This document shows, in pieces, positions 25,865-34,814 of a DNA stretch of 42,791 nucleotides (position 1 is its first letter; each line of letters begins with the position of its first letter). The notes beneath the pieces were generated by a model. That model worked only from the letters and a program-made list of their open reading frames with translations, ran no database searches and was not told the origin of the DNA. This stretch comes from Planctomycetota bacterium (GTDB lineage Bacteria; Planctomycetota; Planctomycetia; Pirellulales; Pirellulaceae), in NCBI GenBank assembly GCA_003671195.1, contig QWPJ01000202.1:1-42791 (forward strand), read 5' to 3'. Position numbers and translations under genes: made by a program.

Positions 25865-26365
25865 TTATCGGAGATTTGGCTGACGAGTTTGTAGGATCTT
25901 AAAATGGTGCTCGACGTGGCCGCAGATCATGCCGAACAAAAGCGAAAGATCGACCTCATGGCTTGCAGCCGTGCCACCGCGAGGCCACGCCTCTGGGGGT
26001 AGATTCCTCAGCAACGCAATAGTCGCCTCCCGTACGGCTCTAAATTCATCGAGGAGAGCTTGCCAATCGAGATGGTTTGCCGACGCATTGGAGGAGAACT
26101 CATGCTCGTCGAATCCTGGAAGTGGTACTTGGCTACCCCGGGCAAACCAAAGCATTCGAAAGGCGAAAACTCTCTCCGAATCTGTGATATGGTTGAGCAC
26201 TTGGCGGAAGGTCCATGTGTAAGAACCGTGAAGCACGAGGGTCTGAGAGACATCGACCCTTTGGCACCAGCTTAGGAACCTTGAGGCTTGGGCCTCGAGT
26301 TCATCGACAGGACGCATCGCAGGATCGACATACGCTAGGTATTTTTTGAAGTAGGGTTCATCCAT
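25865..26365 (-). CDS. DinB-superfamily protein
   Basis: A 166-residue four-helix-bundle protein (ATG at 26365; ATG at 26380 would add five residues). The DinB/YfiT-type motif is seen as His in LNHITDSERVFAFRMLWFARG and the paired His in GHVEHHFKILQTR near the C-terminus, which together form the usual three-histidine metal site. Such proteins are often metal-dependent thiol transferases or stress proteins; the reaction here is unknown. The gene lies between priA and the CehA-like gene, all on the minus strand. Confidence 0.88.
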   Translation of the reverse strand: MDEPYFKKYLAYVDPAMRPVDELEAQASRFLSWCQRVDVSQTLVLHGSYTWTFRQVLNHITDSERVFAFRMLWFARGSQVPLPGFDEHEFSSNASANHLDWQALLDEFRAVREATIALLRNLPPEAWPRGGTAASHEVDLSLLFGMICGHVEHHFKILQTRQPNLR

Positions 26366-26423
26366 GGATCTAGTAACCATGTTGGTGAGGATTGCTTAGA
26401 ACAGAAGGTTTGGTTTGGAGCGA

Positions 26424-28718
26424 TTAGAGCATATCGATTGGATCGATATCGATCAGGTACAAGACACCTTCGGGCAGTTTGGTGCTGGATTGAATTTCCT
26501 GGAGGATCGCGTGCAGAGCGCCAGGCTCTTGGGTGATGAGCATGGCGTGAAAGCGGTGGTGGCCACGGAGTTTGGGGATCGGTGGTAGCGATGGTCCGAG
26601 GACACGGACTTTCGATCCGTGTTTGGCGACAAGTCCACGAGCTTTGGCGACGATGCCTTCGGCAAACTGCTCGACTTGTTCTTGGACTTCGCCGCGAAAT
26701 ATGATGCGAGCTAAGGAGCCATAGGGAGGATACCCTAGGGGTTTTCGGTGTTGGAGTTCCAGGTCTGCAAAGCCTAGGAAGTCGTGTTTCGAGGCGGCCA
26801 GGATCGCGGGATGTTCCGGGGAGAACGTTTGCACGAGGACCTCCCCTGCCCTGTCGCCCCGTCCGGTCCTTCCGGCGACTTGGGTGATGAGTTGGAAGGT
26901 TTTTTCTGAGGCGCGGAAGTCGGGGAAATGGAGGCTTGTATCGGCTTGGATGACACCGACGAGGAGCACGTTAGGGAAGTCGAGACCTTTGGCGATCATT
27001 TGGGTGCCGAGTAGGATTTTTGTGCGTCCGGTTCGAAAGTCCGTCAGAGTACGTTCGTGGCTTCCGGGTTTCCGCATGGTATCGGAGTCCATTCGGGCCA
27101 TGGGTGCATCGGGAAAGCTGGCTTGGACCTCGAGTTCGAGTCGTTGGGTCCCGAGTCCAGAGAAGCGGATTCCATCGAAGGAGCATTTCGGGCACTGTTG
27201 GGGCGCGGCGATGGTGTAGTCGCAGTAGTGGCACATGGCTTTGTTTCCATCGCGGTGGAAAGTCAGCGGCAGGTCGCAATCTGGGCAGGAGAGGACGAAG
27301 CCACAGGATGGGCATTGAACACGGGTCGAGTAACCGCGACGGTTGAGCAGCAGGATGACTTGTCCGTCTTCTTGGTCCAGGACACGGCGCATGGACTGCA
27401 CGAGGGGTTTCGACAAGCTACCTTGGTTGACATCGATTCGATTGACGCGTAGGTCGATGGTGCGGACTTCGGGCATGGGCCGATTGAGAATTCTGCGTGG
27501 CAGGCTGACGTACTGATACGCCCCGCTTTTGGCGCGGTGGTAGGTTTCGAGCGAGGGGGTTGCAGAGCCTAGGACCAGGGGGATTTTTTCGAGAAAGGCT
27601 CGATGGATGGCCACATCGCGGGCATGGTACCGAGGGATATTGTCTTGTTTGAAGGAAGTCTCATGTTCTTCGTCGAGGATGACCAATCCCAGGTGTGGGA
27701 CAGGAGCGAAGATGGCCGAGCGTGGTCCGACGACGACTTGGACATCGCCATTGCTGATCCTTCTCCATTGAAAATGGCGCTCGGGTCCACTCATGTTCGA
27801 GTGCAGGACGGCCACCGAGCCGAAGCGGTTTTGAAAGCGGCTGCGCGTTTGCGGTGTGAGGCTGATTTCCGGGACCAGGACGATCGCTTGGCGTCCGAAG
27901 CCGATCGTTTTTTCGATGGCTTGCATGTAGACTTCGGTCTTGCCGCTACCGGTCACGCCGTGGAGCAAAATGGTCGAATGTTTTTGGGAGTCTAGAGCGC
28001 CGAAAATGGTTTGCAGAGCGACGCGTTGGTCGGTCGTCAGGGCCGGGAGAGGAACGGCCGGATCGTTGTTCGCGTCGGCTTTGGACTCGAAGGTCATGAC
28101 GCGTTCGGTGTAGCTTTCGATGAAGCCAGTGTCTTTGAGTTTTTTGATCACGCCGTCGGAGCAGTTGGCCAGCGAGCGGAGTTGTTCGGGTGCCAGGGGT
28201 TCGTTGGCTAGGATTAACTGGACGAGTGTTTGACGTTGTTTGATGGGCAACGATTTGACGAATGCGTCCTCGGTGGCCTTATCGGTCGGTCGCAGGAGTG
28301 TTTGGTTTCGGGTACCGGCCCCTGCTCTGACACCGGCGGGGATGACTGCTTCGAGGACTTGTCCTGCTGGAACCAGGTAGTACTTGCTCATCCATTTGAC
28401 GAGTTCGAGCAGGTTTGTGCTGCAAAGTGGTCCTTGATCGGAGCATTGCAGGATCGGTTTGAGGTTTTGTCGGTATTGTTTGAGGGTTTCGACGCCGAGG
28501 GTATATCCGGTGATTTCCCTGTCCCCTTTTCCTAGGGGGACGACGACCCGCATGGCCGGTTGGACTTGGTTTGCAAGGGTCTCGGGGATGCGGTAGGAGT
28601 AGGGTCCGAAGGGTGCTTCGGGAAACACGACGTGGGCGGCAAGCACGGTGGCTTGTGCGTCGATTTCCCAGGGAGCTTCATCGCTTGGGAACAGTTCACC
28701 TTGTCGATGCTCGCTCAT
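26424..28718 (-). CDS. priA: Primosomal replication-restart helicase PriA
   Basis: 3'-5' superfamily 2 helicase that reloads the replisome at stalled forks. ATG at 28718 (MSEHRQGELFP) is chosen; the longer frame to 28871 only translates the palindromic repeat. Product 764 residues. The N-terminal DNA-binding domain (AHVVFPEAPFGPYSYRIP) is followed by Walker A LHGVTGSGKTEVYMQ, Walker B DEEH, LVLGSATPSLET, and eight zinc-binding cysteines in the pattern CPSC, CPDC, CHYC, CPKC. LLGTQMIAKGLDFPNV and the QVAGRTGR motif VI complete the helicase core. It lies 245 bp after glyS on the same strand. Confidence 0.97.
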   Translation of the reverse strand: MSEHRQGELFPSDEAPWEIDAQATVLAAHVVFPEAPFGPYSYRIPETLANQVQPAMRVVVPLGKGDREITGYTLGVETLKQYRQNLKPILQCSDQGPLCSTNLLELVKWMSKYYLVPAGQVLEAVIPAGVRAGAGTRNQTLLRPTDKATEDAFVKSLPIKQRQTLVQLILANEPLAPEQLRSLANCSDGVIKKLKDTGFIESYTERVMTFESKADANNDPAVPLPALTTDQRVALQTIFGALDSQKHSTILLHGVTGSGKTEVYMQAIEKTIGFGRQAIVLVPEISLTPQTRSRFQNRFGSVAVLHSNMSGPERHFQWRRISNGDVQVVVGPRSAIFAPVPHLGLVILDEEHETSFKQDNIPRYHARDVAIHRAFLEKIPLVLGSATPSLETYHRAKSGAYQYVSLPRRILNRPMPEVRTIDLRVNRIDVNQGSLSKPLVQSMRRVLDQEDGQVILLLNRRGYSTRVQCPSCGFVLSCPDCDLPLTFHRDGNKAMCHYCDYTIAAPQQCPKCSFDGIRFSGLGTQRLELEVQASFPDAPMARMDSDTMRKPGSHERTLTDFRTGRTKILLGTQMIAKGLDFPNVLLVGVIQADTSLHFPDFRASEKTFQLITQVAGRTGRGDRAGEVLVQTFSPEHPAILAASKHDFLGFADLELQHRKPLGYPPYGSLARIIFRGEVQEQVEQFAEGIVAKARGLVAKHGSKVRVLGPSLPPIPKLRGHHRFHAMLITQEPGALHAILQEIQSSTKLPEGVLYLIDIDPIDML

Positions 28719-28750
28719 GGTTTTTGAAGTTGCGCTATTTTGGCTTTGAT

Positions 28751-28833
28751 CGTACTCGTACTCAATGTAATGGTACTCGTACTCGATGCCGTATTTTCGA
28801 GTACGAGTACTGCTAACGCGGAGTACGAGTACG
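28751..28833. repeat. Nested inverted repeat upstream of priA
   Basis: Four copies of a GTACTCGTACTC core in two orientations form two perfect stems: an outer 13-bp stem (28751-28763 with 28821-28833) and an inner 14-bp stem (28773-28786 with 28797-28810) around a 10-nt loop. The 9- and 10-nt stretches between outer and inner arms are unpaired. It lies 32 bp upstream of the priA ATG and within the glyS-priA gap. Confidence 0.9.
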
Positions 28834-28963
28834 AAAAACCAGGGAAAACATCGATTGAAACTCCGAAACATGCGAATATCGCAACTTCAAAGCTCATGGT
28901 GATGCTCGCGCAAGGCAATGCCGTTGCGTTTTTGGGGTGACGTTCGGGAAAGGGGATGTGGAT

Positions 28964-30589
28964 TTAGCAGACGCGTTTTTCGATTTCCGCGACGACTTGA
29001 TCGATTGGGATTCGCCATTGTTCCATCGAGTCGCGGTCGCGGATGGTGACGGTCCGATCGACGAGGGTTTGGCTATCGACGGTGATGCAGTAGGGGGTAC
29101 CGATTTTGTCTTGTCTCCAGTAGCGTTTCCCGATGGCGGATTTTTCGTCGTAGAAGACGTTGAATTTCTTCTTGAGCGCGCCGTAGATTTCGGCTGCGAT
29201 TTCGGGCATTCCGTCTTTTTTGACCAGGGGCAGCACGGCGGCTTTGTAGGGAGCGATTCTAGGGTGGAGTCGCATGACGACGCGCGATTCGAATTTCCCG
29301 TTGGATTCGGAGGATTGGATTTCGGTGTACGCTTGGCAGAGGAATGCGAGGGTTGCTCGATCTGCGCCGGCCGATGGTTCGATGACGTGAGGGATGAAGC
29401 GTTCGTTGGTCAGGTCATCTCGGTAGGTCAGATCCTTGCCGCTGCCTCGATGTTTTGGGTTTCCTTGTTCGTCGAGTTCGACTTCTAGGGGTCGTTTTTT
29501 CGGATCGAGTTTTCCTTCGGAGTGGCTTCGCAGGTCGAAGTCCCCGCGGTGAGCGATGCCTTCGAGTTCACCGTATTCGCCTGGGGGTAGGAAGGGGAAG
29601 GCGTATTCGATATCGGCCGTACCGCAGGAGTAGTGGCTCAGTTCGTCTTGTTCGTGTTCGCGTAGTCTTAGGCGATCGGAGTCGAGTCCGAGATCTTTGT
29701 ACCATTGGAGTCGGCGGTTTCTCCAGTATTGGTACCAGTTAGCCGACTGGCTTGGGTGGCAGAAGAATTCGATTTCCATTTGTTCGAATTCGCGGGATCG
29801 GAAGGTGAAGTTTCTCGGGGTGATTTCGTTTCGGAAGCTTTTGCCGACTTGTGCGACACCGAAGGGTACTCGGATTCGGGTTGAGTCGACGACGTTTTTG
29901 AAATTGACGAAGATCCCTTGGGCTGTTTCGGGTCGTAGGAACGCGGCCCCTTCTTCGCCACTGAGTGCACCGACGTAGGTTTTGAACATGAGGTTAAATT
30001 CGCGAGGGTCGGTCAAGGTACCGATTTCGTCGGTATCGGGTCCGAGCACTTTAGGGCGGTCGGATTCGTCGAGTTTATCGAAGGTCAAGACACGTTCTTC
30101 GAAGGAGAGTCTTTCGATGTCTTTGGAGCGGAGGTTGAAGAACTTCAAGGCGCGTCGAGCGATGTCCTCTTGTTCTTGTTCGGGTTCGGCCATGGTGGTC
30201 ACAAAGATCCGCTGAGGACCTTGGGAGACCCAGCGTCCGCGGAGTTGGTCGAAGCGGTATCGTTTTTTGGTTTTTCGGCAATCGACCATGAAGTCGTGGA
30301 ACAGGTCGTAGTGGCCGGAGCATTTCCAGACTTGGGGGTGCATGATGATGGTGCAATCGAGTCCGACCATATCGTAGGTGCTTGGAGCCGAGGGTGGGCA
30401 AGCCAATTCGTTATGGCTTTGGTACATGTCTTTCCACCAAGCCTCTTTGATATTGCGTTTGAGTTCGACCCCTAGAGGTCCGTAGTCCCAGAATCCATTC
30501 AATCCGCCATAGATTTCGCTAGATTGAAACATGAACCCGTTGGCTTTGCAGTGAGAGACGAGTTTGTCCATCAGGTTTTCAACAGTCAT
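28964..30589 (-). CDS. glyS: Glycyl-tRNA synthetase, dimeric (class II, single-chain) type
   Basis: Charges tRNA-Gly. A 541-residue single-chain alpha2 enzyme, not the E. coli alpha2beta2 type. The N-terminus MTVENLMDKLVSHCKANGFMFQSSEIYGGLNGFWDYGPLG (seen in parts) is diagnostic. Class II motif 2 is RNEITPRNFTFRSREFEQMEIEFF-like (here KSFRNEITPRN and REFEQMEIEF). ATP-binding AFLRPETAQGIF is present, motif 3 is in HVIEPSAGADRATLA, and the anticodon-binding domain is at the C-terminus (LHPRIAPYKAAVLPL). It follows prmC by 86 bp in the same direction. Confidence 0.97.
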   Translation of the reverse strand: MTVENLMDKLVSHCKANGFMFQSSEIYGGLNGFWDYGPLGVELKRNIKEAWWKDMYQSHNELACPPSAPSTYDMVGLDCTIIMHPQVWKCSGHYDLFHDFMVDCRKTKKRYRFDQLRGRWVSQGPQRIFVTTMAEPEQEQEDIARRALKFFNLRSKDIERLSFEERVLTFDKLDESDRPKVLGPDTDEIGTLTDPREFNLMFKTYVGALSGEEGAAFLRPETAQGIFVNFKNVVDSTRIRVPFGVAQVGKSFRNEITPRNFTFRSREFEQMEIEFFCHPSQSANWYQYWRNRRLQWYKDLGLDSDRLRLREHEQDELSHYSCGTADIEYAFPFLPPGEYGELEGIAHRGDFDLRSHSEGKLDPKKRPLEVELDEQGNPKHRGSGKDLTYRDDLTNERFIPHVIEPSAGADRATLAFLCQAYTEIQSSESNGKFESRVVMRLHPRIAPYKAAVLPLVKKDGMPEIAAEIYGALKKKFNVFYDEKSAIGKRYWRQDKIGTPYCITVDSQTLVDRTVTIRDRDSMEQWRIPIDQVVAEIEKRVC

Positions 30590-30675
30590 AGTCTTGTGCC
30601 GGGGAGGGTCGATGGGGTTGGGGATAGGGATTTCGGAAACGGAAACGAGGTTAGTAATTTACCTAAAAAAATCGT

Positions 30676-31590
30676 TTAGGGTTTTCTTGCGATGGAGACT
30701 CTGGCTAGTCCTGCGAGATCTTTGACCAGACGAATATCCGACCAGGGGCCTGTTGGGGTCTTGGATTGCGAGAGTTGGGAGTTGCATTCTTGGGCGATCA
30801 TGGGGGAGTGTTCGAAGATCAGCCAGCCGCCTGTTTTGAGTTTCGATGTGGCTTGGTCGATGAGTCGTTTGATGATTTCGAGCCCTGAGGGGCTTGAGAC
30901 GAGGGCCATTTTCGGTTCGTAGTCTCGGACGGACTTATCGAGTTTTAGGTATTCCTCGTCGGAGATGTAGGGTGGGTTGCTCAGGATAAAGTCGCAGGAA
31001 TTCTCGGGGATAGTATCGAGCAGATCGCCTTGGAGGGTTTCGACGGAGTTTTGGACGTTATGGAGTTGGATGTTTTGTTTTGCGACTTCGAGGGCTTCGT
31101 TCGAGAGGTCCATCGCGATGAGTTCGGCTGGGAAACCCAGGCGTTGGCATTCTTTGGCGATTGTCACGGCGATGCATCCGCTGCCGGTGCAAACATCGGC
31201 GATGCGCAAGGGGCTTTGCGGAGGGTTTTTTTTGATCCTATCGATGCATTCGGTGATGATGTGTTCGGTTTCGTTGCGCGGGATAAGGGTCGCATTGTTG
31301 ACCAAGAAGGACAGGGAGAAGAATTCCTTTTTTCCGACGAGGTAGGCGACCGGTTCGCCTTTGGCGCGTCGTTTGACCAGATCACGAAAGACGGCTTTGA
31401 CGGCTTCGGGGGGTTCTTCGTTGAAGGCAGCATAGAGGTCGATGCGTTGGCAGTTTCGCGCGTGGGCCAAGAGGACTTCGGCGTCGAGTCGAGGGGAGCT
31501 AGATCCGTATTTTTTCAGGTGGTCGGTGGTCCACTGGAGCATACGGAGGATGGTCCAGGCTTCGGTCTGTTCGGATCCAGTTTCGCTCAT
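30676..31590 (-). CDS. prmC: Release-factor glutamine N5-methyltransferase PrmC
   Basis: SAM-dependent enzyme methylating the Gln of the GGQ motif in release factors. A 304-residue product: N-terminal helical domain (LDAEVLLAHARNCQRIDLY), FSLSFLVNNATLIPRNETEHI (typical [IV]PRPETE-like loop, here IPRNETE), SAM-binding IADVCTGSGCIAVTIA, and the catalytic substrate motif LSNPPYISDEEY. The Pro-to-Asn change in PRNETE is a small departure from the usual PRPETE. It lies directly downstream of prfA (33 bp), whose product is its substrate. Confidence 0.96.
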   Translation of the reverse strand: MSETGSEQTEAWTILRMLQWTTDHLKKYGSSSPRLDAEVLLAHARNCQRIDLYAAFNEEPPEAVKAVFRDLVKRRAKGEPVAYLVGKKEFFSLSFLVNNATLIPRNETEHIITECIDRIKKNPPQSPLRIADVCTGSGCIAVTIAKECQRLGFPAELIAMDLSNEALEVAKQNIQLHNVQNSVETLQGDLLDTIPENSCDFILSNPPYISDEEYLKLDKSVRDYEPKMALVSSPSGLEIIKRLIDQATSKLKTGGWLIFEHSPMIAQECNSQLSQSKTPTGPWSDIRLVKDLAGLARVSIARKP

Positions 31591-31623
31591 ATCGATGCGT
31601 CCTTGCGTGTTGGCGTGTTGGCC

Positions 31624-32703
31624 TTAGGCGGCTTGATCGTCATCGCGCAGCATGGCGCGTTCGTATTCGAGGAGTGCTGAGGAGACCGGTTCGAGGTTTC
31701 CGGTGAGGATTTGGTCGAGTTTGTAGAGGGTCAGGTTGATACGGTGATCGGTCAATCGGTTTTGGGGGTAGTTGTAGGTGCGGATCCGTTCGGATCGGTC
31801 CCCAGAACCGATCAGCGACATGCGTTCTTTGGAGCGTTCTTGGCGTTCGGTTTCCCGTTTGACCTCGTAGAGTCGAGTTTTGAGGACACGGAGGGCTTTG
31901 GCGAGGTTTTTATGTTGGCTTTTTTCGTCTTGGCACTGCACGACGAGTCCTGATTCGAGGTGGGTCAGTCGGACGGCCGATTCGGTTTTATTGACGTGTT
32001 GCCCGCCGGGGCCCGAGGCGCAGAATTTATCGAGACGGTAGTCTTCGGGTTTCAGTTCGATTTCGATGTCTTCGGGTTCGGGCATGACAGCGACGGTAGC
32101 TGCCGAGGTATGCACACGGCCTTGGGCTTCGGTTTCTGGAACGCGTTGGACGCGGTGACCACCGCTTTCGAATTGGAGTTCTCGGTAGGCGCCATCGCCA
32201 TCGATCGAGAGGATGATTTCTTTGAAGCCGCCCCGTTCGCTGGGGCTTGAGTCCATGAGTTCGACTTTCCAGCTTTTGGTTTCTGCGTAGCGGCGGTACA
32301 TTTCGAAAAGGTCGCGAGCAAAAAGGGCGGCTTCTTCGCCCCCGGTACCTGCTCGGATTTCCATGACGCATCGCGAGCGGTTGGCGTCTTCGCCGCCGAC
32401 GGACAGTTCGAGGAGTTCATCCCAGATCTTTTCGCGTTCTTGGCGGAGGGTTGCTACTTCTGCTTCGGCCATGGCTTTTTCGTCTTCGTCACCCGAGGCG
32501 AGCATCGACGCGAGGTCTTTGACGTCCTCGGAGAGTTTTTTATAGCGACGGTATTTCATGGCGGTTTTGGACAGGCCGCCGTGTTCGCGGAGGATATTGG
32601 CCATGTTCCCCGACTCGCCTGCCAATACTACCGGGTCGGACATCATCGTCTCTAGCTCGGTGAATCGAGCTAGGGTTTGTTCGAGTTGTTCGCGGATTTT
32701 CAT
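31624..32703 (-). CDS. prfA: Peptide chain release factor 1
   Basis: Recognises UAA and UAG stop codons and triggers peptide release. 359 residues, standard length. The codon-recognition P-x-T motif is seen as PET in [19 protein letters not shown] (RF1 usually has PAT or PVT). The catalytic GGQ loop is [21 protein letters not shown], and the C-terminus has [20 protein letters not shown]. Gene order rpmE-prfA-prmC on the minus strand is the conserved arrangement. ATG at 32703. Confidence 0.97.
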   Translation of the reverse strand: MKIREQLEQTLARFTELETMMSDPVVLAGESGNMANILREHGGLSKTAMKYRRYKKLSEDVKDLASMLASGDEDEKAMAEAEVATLRQEREKIWDELLELSVGGEDANRSRCVMEIRAGTGGEEAALFARDLFEMYRRYAETKSWKVELMDSSPSERGGFKEIILSIDGDGAYRELQFESGGHRVQRVPETEAQGRVHTSAATVAVMPEPEDIEIELKPEDYRLDKFCASGPGGQHVNKTESAVRLTHLESGLVVQCQDEKSQHKNLAKALRVLKTRLYEVKRETERQERSKERMSLIGSGDRSERIRTYNYPQNRLTDHRINLTLYKLDQILTGNLEPVSSALLEYERAMLRDDDQAA

Positions 32704-32838
32704 GGGCCGAGCTTAGGATTCGAGAGGAAGCGAGCAAAAAAAAACGCTGCAAGTTGCGTTGGCAATCATTGCAGCGTGGAGGTTGTCAGATTGCCATCGA
32801 TGCTGGACTTAAGGGCCAGCCAAGGGCTAGTCGTGTGG

Positions 32839-33087
32839 CTATTTCTTTTTTGGAGCAGGCTTCTTGGGGGATTGAAGGCTGGCGTAGGTTCCGGCAGCGA
32901 ACTTGTTCTGGAACTTTTCGATCCGACCTGCGGTGTCCACGAATTTGAGCTTGCCGGTGTAGAACGGGTGGCAAACGTTGCAAATGTCAACCTTGAGCTC
33001 CTTGCGGGTGCTCCGGGTCGTGAAGCTGTTACCGCAGCCACAGGAGACCTTGGTTTCGAAGTATTTTGGGTGGATGCCGTCTTTCAT
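32839..33087 (-). CDS. rpmE: 50S ribosomal protein L31, zinc-binding type
   Basis: An 82-residue large-subunit protein starting MKDGIHPKY. Cys residues in VSCGCGN and [20 protein letters not shown] form the zinc ribbon of the C+ (RpmE) type. The C-terminus has a Lys/Pro-rich tail ([10 protein letters not shown]) beyond the usual end. It is first in the rpmE-prfA-prmC series, divergent from the ceramidase gene across a 243-bp region. Confidence 0.96.
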   Translation of the reverse strand: MKDGIHPKYFETKVSCGCGNSFTTRSTRKELKVDICNVCHPFYTGKLKFVDTAGRIEKFQNKFAAGTYASLQSPKKPAPKKK

Positions 33088-33330
33088 GGTCGAGACCTGG
33101 GGGGCGAATGTAGGAGTTTTTTTAATGGGTTCGTTTTTCGGGGGTGTGCAGAACAGAGATTTATAGACGAAATCCCGGTTGAATCAACGTCAAAACGACC
33201 AAATTGGGCAAGCCGTCGGCGGGGAATTTCGGGGGGCTTGGGTGGAGCGGGTCGTTGGGAGCTTCGGTATACTCGGGGTGGCGTTGGTCGGGCAGAGCCA
33301 GGGGGCGTTTTGTAGGGCAAGGAACCGAGC

Positions 33331-34809
33331 ATGGTGCGATTGCGATTCATTCAGGGGCTTTTTCGGCCTTTTTTTGCCAAGGGGTGGAGTTGGGTTTTTT
33401 GCATCTTTTTTTCGATACTGCTGGGGAATTTGGGTTTTGCCCAGGAGTCCCTCGGTGGTTTGAAGGTTGGTTTTGGGGCTTGTGATATTACCCCGAGGCG
33501 GCCTACTCCGATGGCTGGCTATTACGGGGTTCGGTTCTCGACCGGGACTCACGATCCGTTGTGGGCCAAGTCGACGGTGCTCGACGATGGGCAGACCCGT
33601 GTGGTTTTGGTGGTCGTCGATTTGATTTCGACGAATCCGTGGATGGTTCGCGAGACGCGCAAGTTGATTCAGGAGGAGCTTGGGATTCCGGCTTCTCATG
33701 TGATGATCAGCGCGTCGCATTCGCATACCGGGCCGATGCTCTATGAGCCTGAGCAGCGTCTAGCGGCTCGCTTTGGTAATCAGACCGATGAGGCCAAGGA
33801 GTACATGATCGGACTGCCCGAGCGGATCGCCAAGAGTGTTGTTCAAGCGGCGGGAAGTCTTCGGGATCGGACGGCTTGGTATGCCATCGGTCGGGAGAGC
33901 CAATTGGCGTTCAATCGTCGCTTCTTCATGAACGACGGGACGGTGGGTTGGAATCCGGGCAAGCTCAATACGAAGATCGTGCGAGAGGCTGGCCCGACGG
34001 ATGATGCCCTGCCCTTTGTCGCCTTTTTCGACGAACCAGGAAAGCTGGCTGGTCTGCTGAGCAGTTTCGCGATCCATTTGGACACCGTCGGTGGAACCGA
34101 ATGGAGCGCTGATATGCCTTATACGATCCAAGAGACCTTGGGCAAAGTCTTTGGACCATCGGCGCATCTTCAGTATGCCACGGGGGCTTGCGGAGATGTC
34201 AATCACATCGATGTGCGGATGGGGAATCGCCAAGGGGGACACCAGGAGGCAGCTCGTATTGGGACAAGACTCTCTGGCTCGATCCTACGTTCGTGGAATT
34301 TGTTGCAACCGGTGGCTTCGACTCGCCTGGCCGCATCGCATCGCATCGTGCGAGTCCCGGTCCATCCTCATTCCCTTGAGCGTTCCGAGTGGGCCAAGGG
34401 AGTGCTTGCCAAGATGAATGATGCGCCGTTGCCTCCCTTTATGGAGATGGTCGAAGCGTATCGGATTGCCGATGTCGAGGCCCATCCCGATGGGATGTTG
34501 GACGCTGAGGTCCAGGTCTTCACGCTTGGCGATCAGGTCGCTTGGGTGTCGCTTCCTGGCGAGATCTTTGTCCAGCTTGGGATCGCTATCAAGGATGCAT
34601 CGCCTTTTGCGATCACCTCGATTCATGAGCTTGCCAACGGCTCGATCGGCTATGTTCCCACTAGGCAAGCTTATGAGCAAGGCAACTACGAAGTGATCTC
34701 GGCGCGATGTGCCCAAGGGAGTGGCGAGATGCTCGTCGAGAGTGCGGTCGGTCAGTTGCGCGAGCAGTTCAATGGCAAGCAGCAGAAGTCACAGCTAGAG
34801 GGTCGGTAA
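33331..34809 (+). CDS. Secreted neutral/alkaline ceramidase-family protein
   Basis: A 492-residue product. ATG at 33331 follows AAGGAA by 6 nt. An unusually long N-terminal region leads to the hydrophobic core VFCIFFSILLGNLGF with cleavage near AQES. The mature N-terminus VGFGACDITPRRPTPMAGYYG and the zinc-site segment ISASHSHTGPMLY belong to the neutral/alkaline ceramidase N-terminal domain; SSFAIHLDTVGG and LQYATGACGDVNHIDVR add further family residues. Known members cleave the amide bond of ceramide, but planctomycete paralogues often lack the C-terminal domain, as here, and their substrate is unknown. An alpha/beta hydrolase gene starts 5 bp later. Confidence 0.9.
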   Translation: MVRLRFIQGLFRPFFAKGWSWVFCIFFSILLGNLGFAQESLGGLKVGFGACDITPRRPTPMAGYYGVRFSTGTHDPLWAKSTVLDDGQTRVVLVVVDLISTNPWMVRETRKLIQEELGIPASHVMISASHSHTGPMLYEPEQRLAARFGNQTDEAKEYMIGLPERIAKSVVQAAGSLRDRTAWYAIGRESQLAFNRRFFMNDGTVGWNPGKLNTKIVREAGPTDDALPFVAFFDEPGKLAGLLSSFAIHLDTVGGTEWSADMPYTIQETLGKVFGPSAHLQYATGACGDVNHIDVRMGNRQGGHQEAARIGTRLSGSILRSWNLLQPVASTRLAASHRIVRVPVHPHSLERSEWAKGVLAKMNDAPLPPFMEMVEAYRIADVEAHPDGMLDAEVQVFTLGDQVAWVSLPGEIFVQLGIAIKDASPFAITSIHELANGSIGYVPTRQAYEQGNYEVISARCAQGSGEMLVESAVGQLREQFNGKQQKSQLEGR

Positions 34810-34814
34810 ACGCG

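Noticed and set aside
28719..28871. Extended N-terminus of PriA (51 extra codons)
   Set aside because: It translates the nested palindrome into IEYEYHYIEYEY-like sequence; PriA normally starts at the position used here.
31030..31680. 216-codon plus-strand frame opposite prmC
   Set aside because: Shadow of prmC, which has complete SAM-binding and NPPY motifs.
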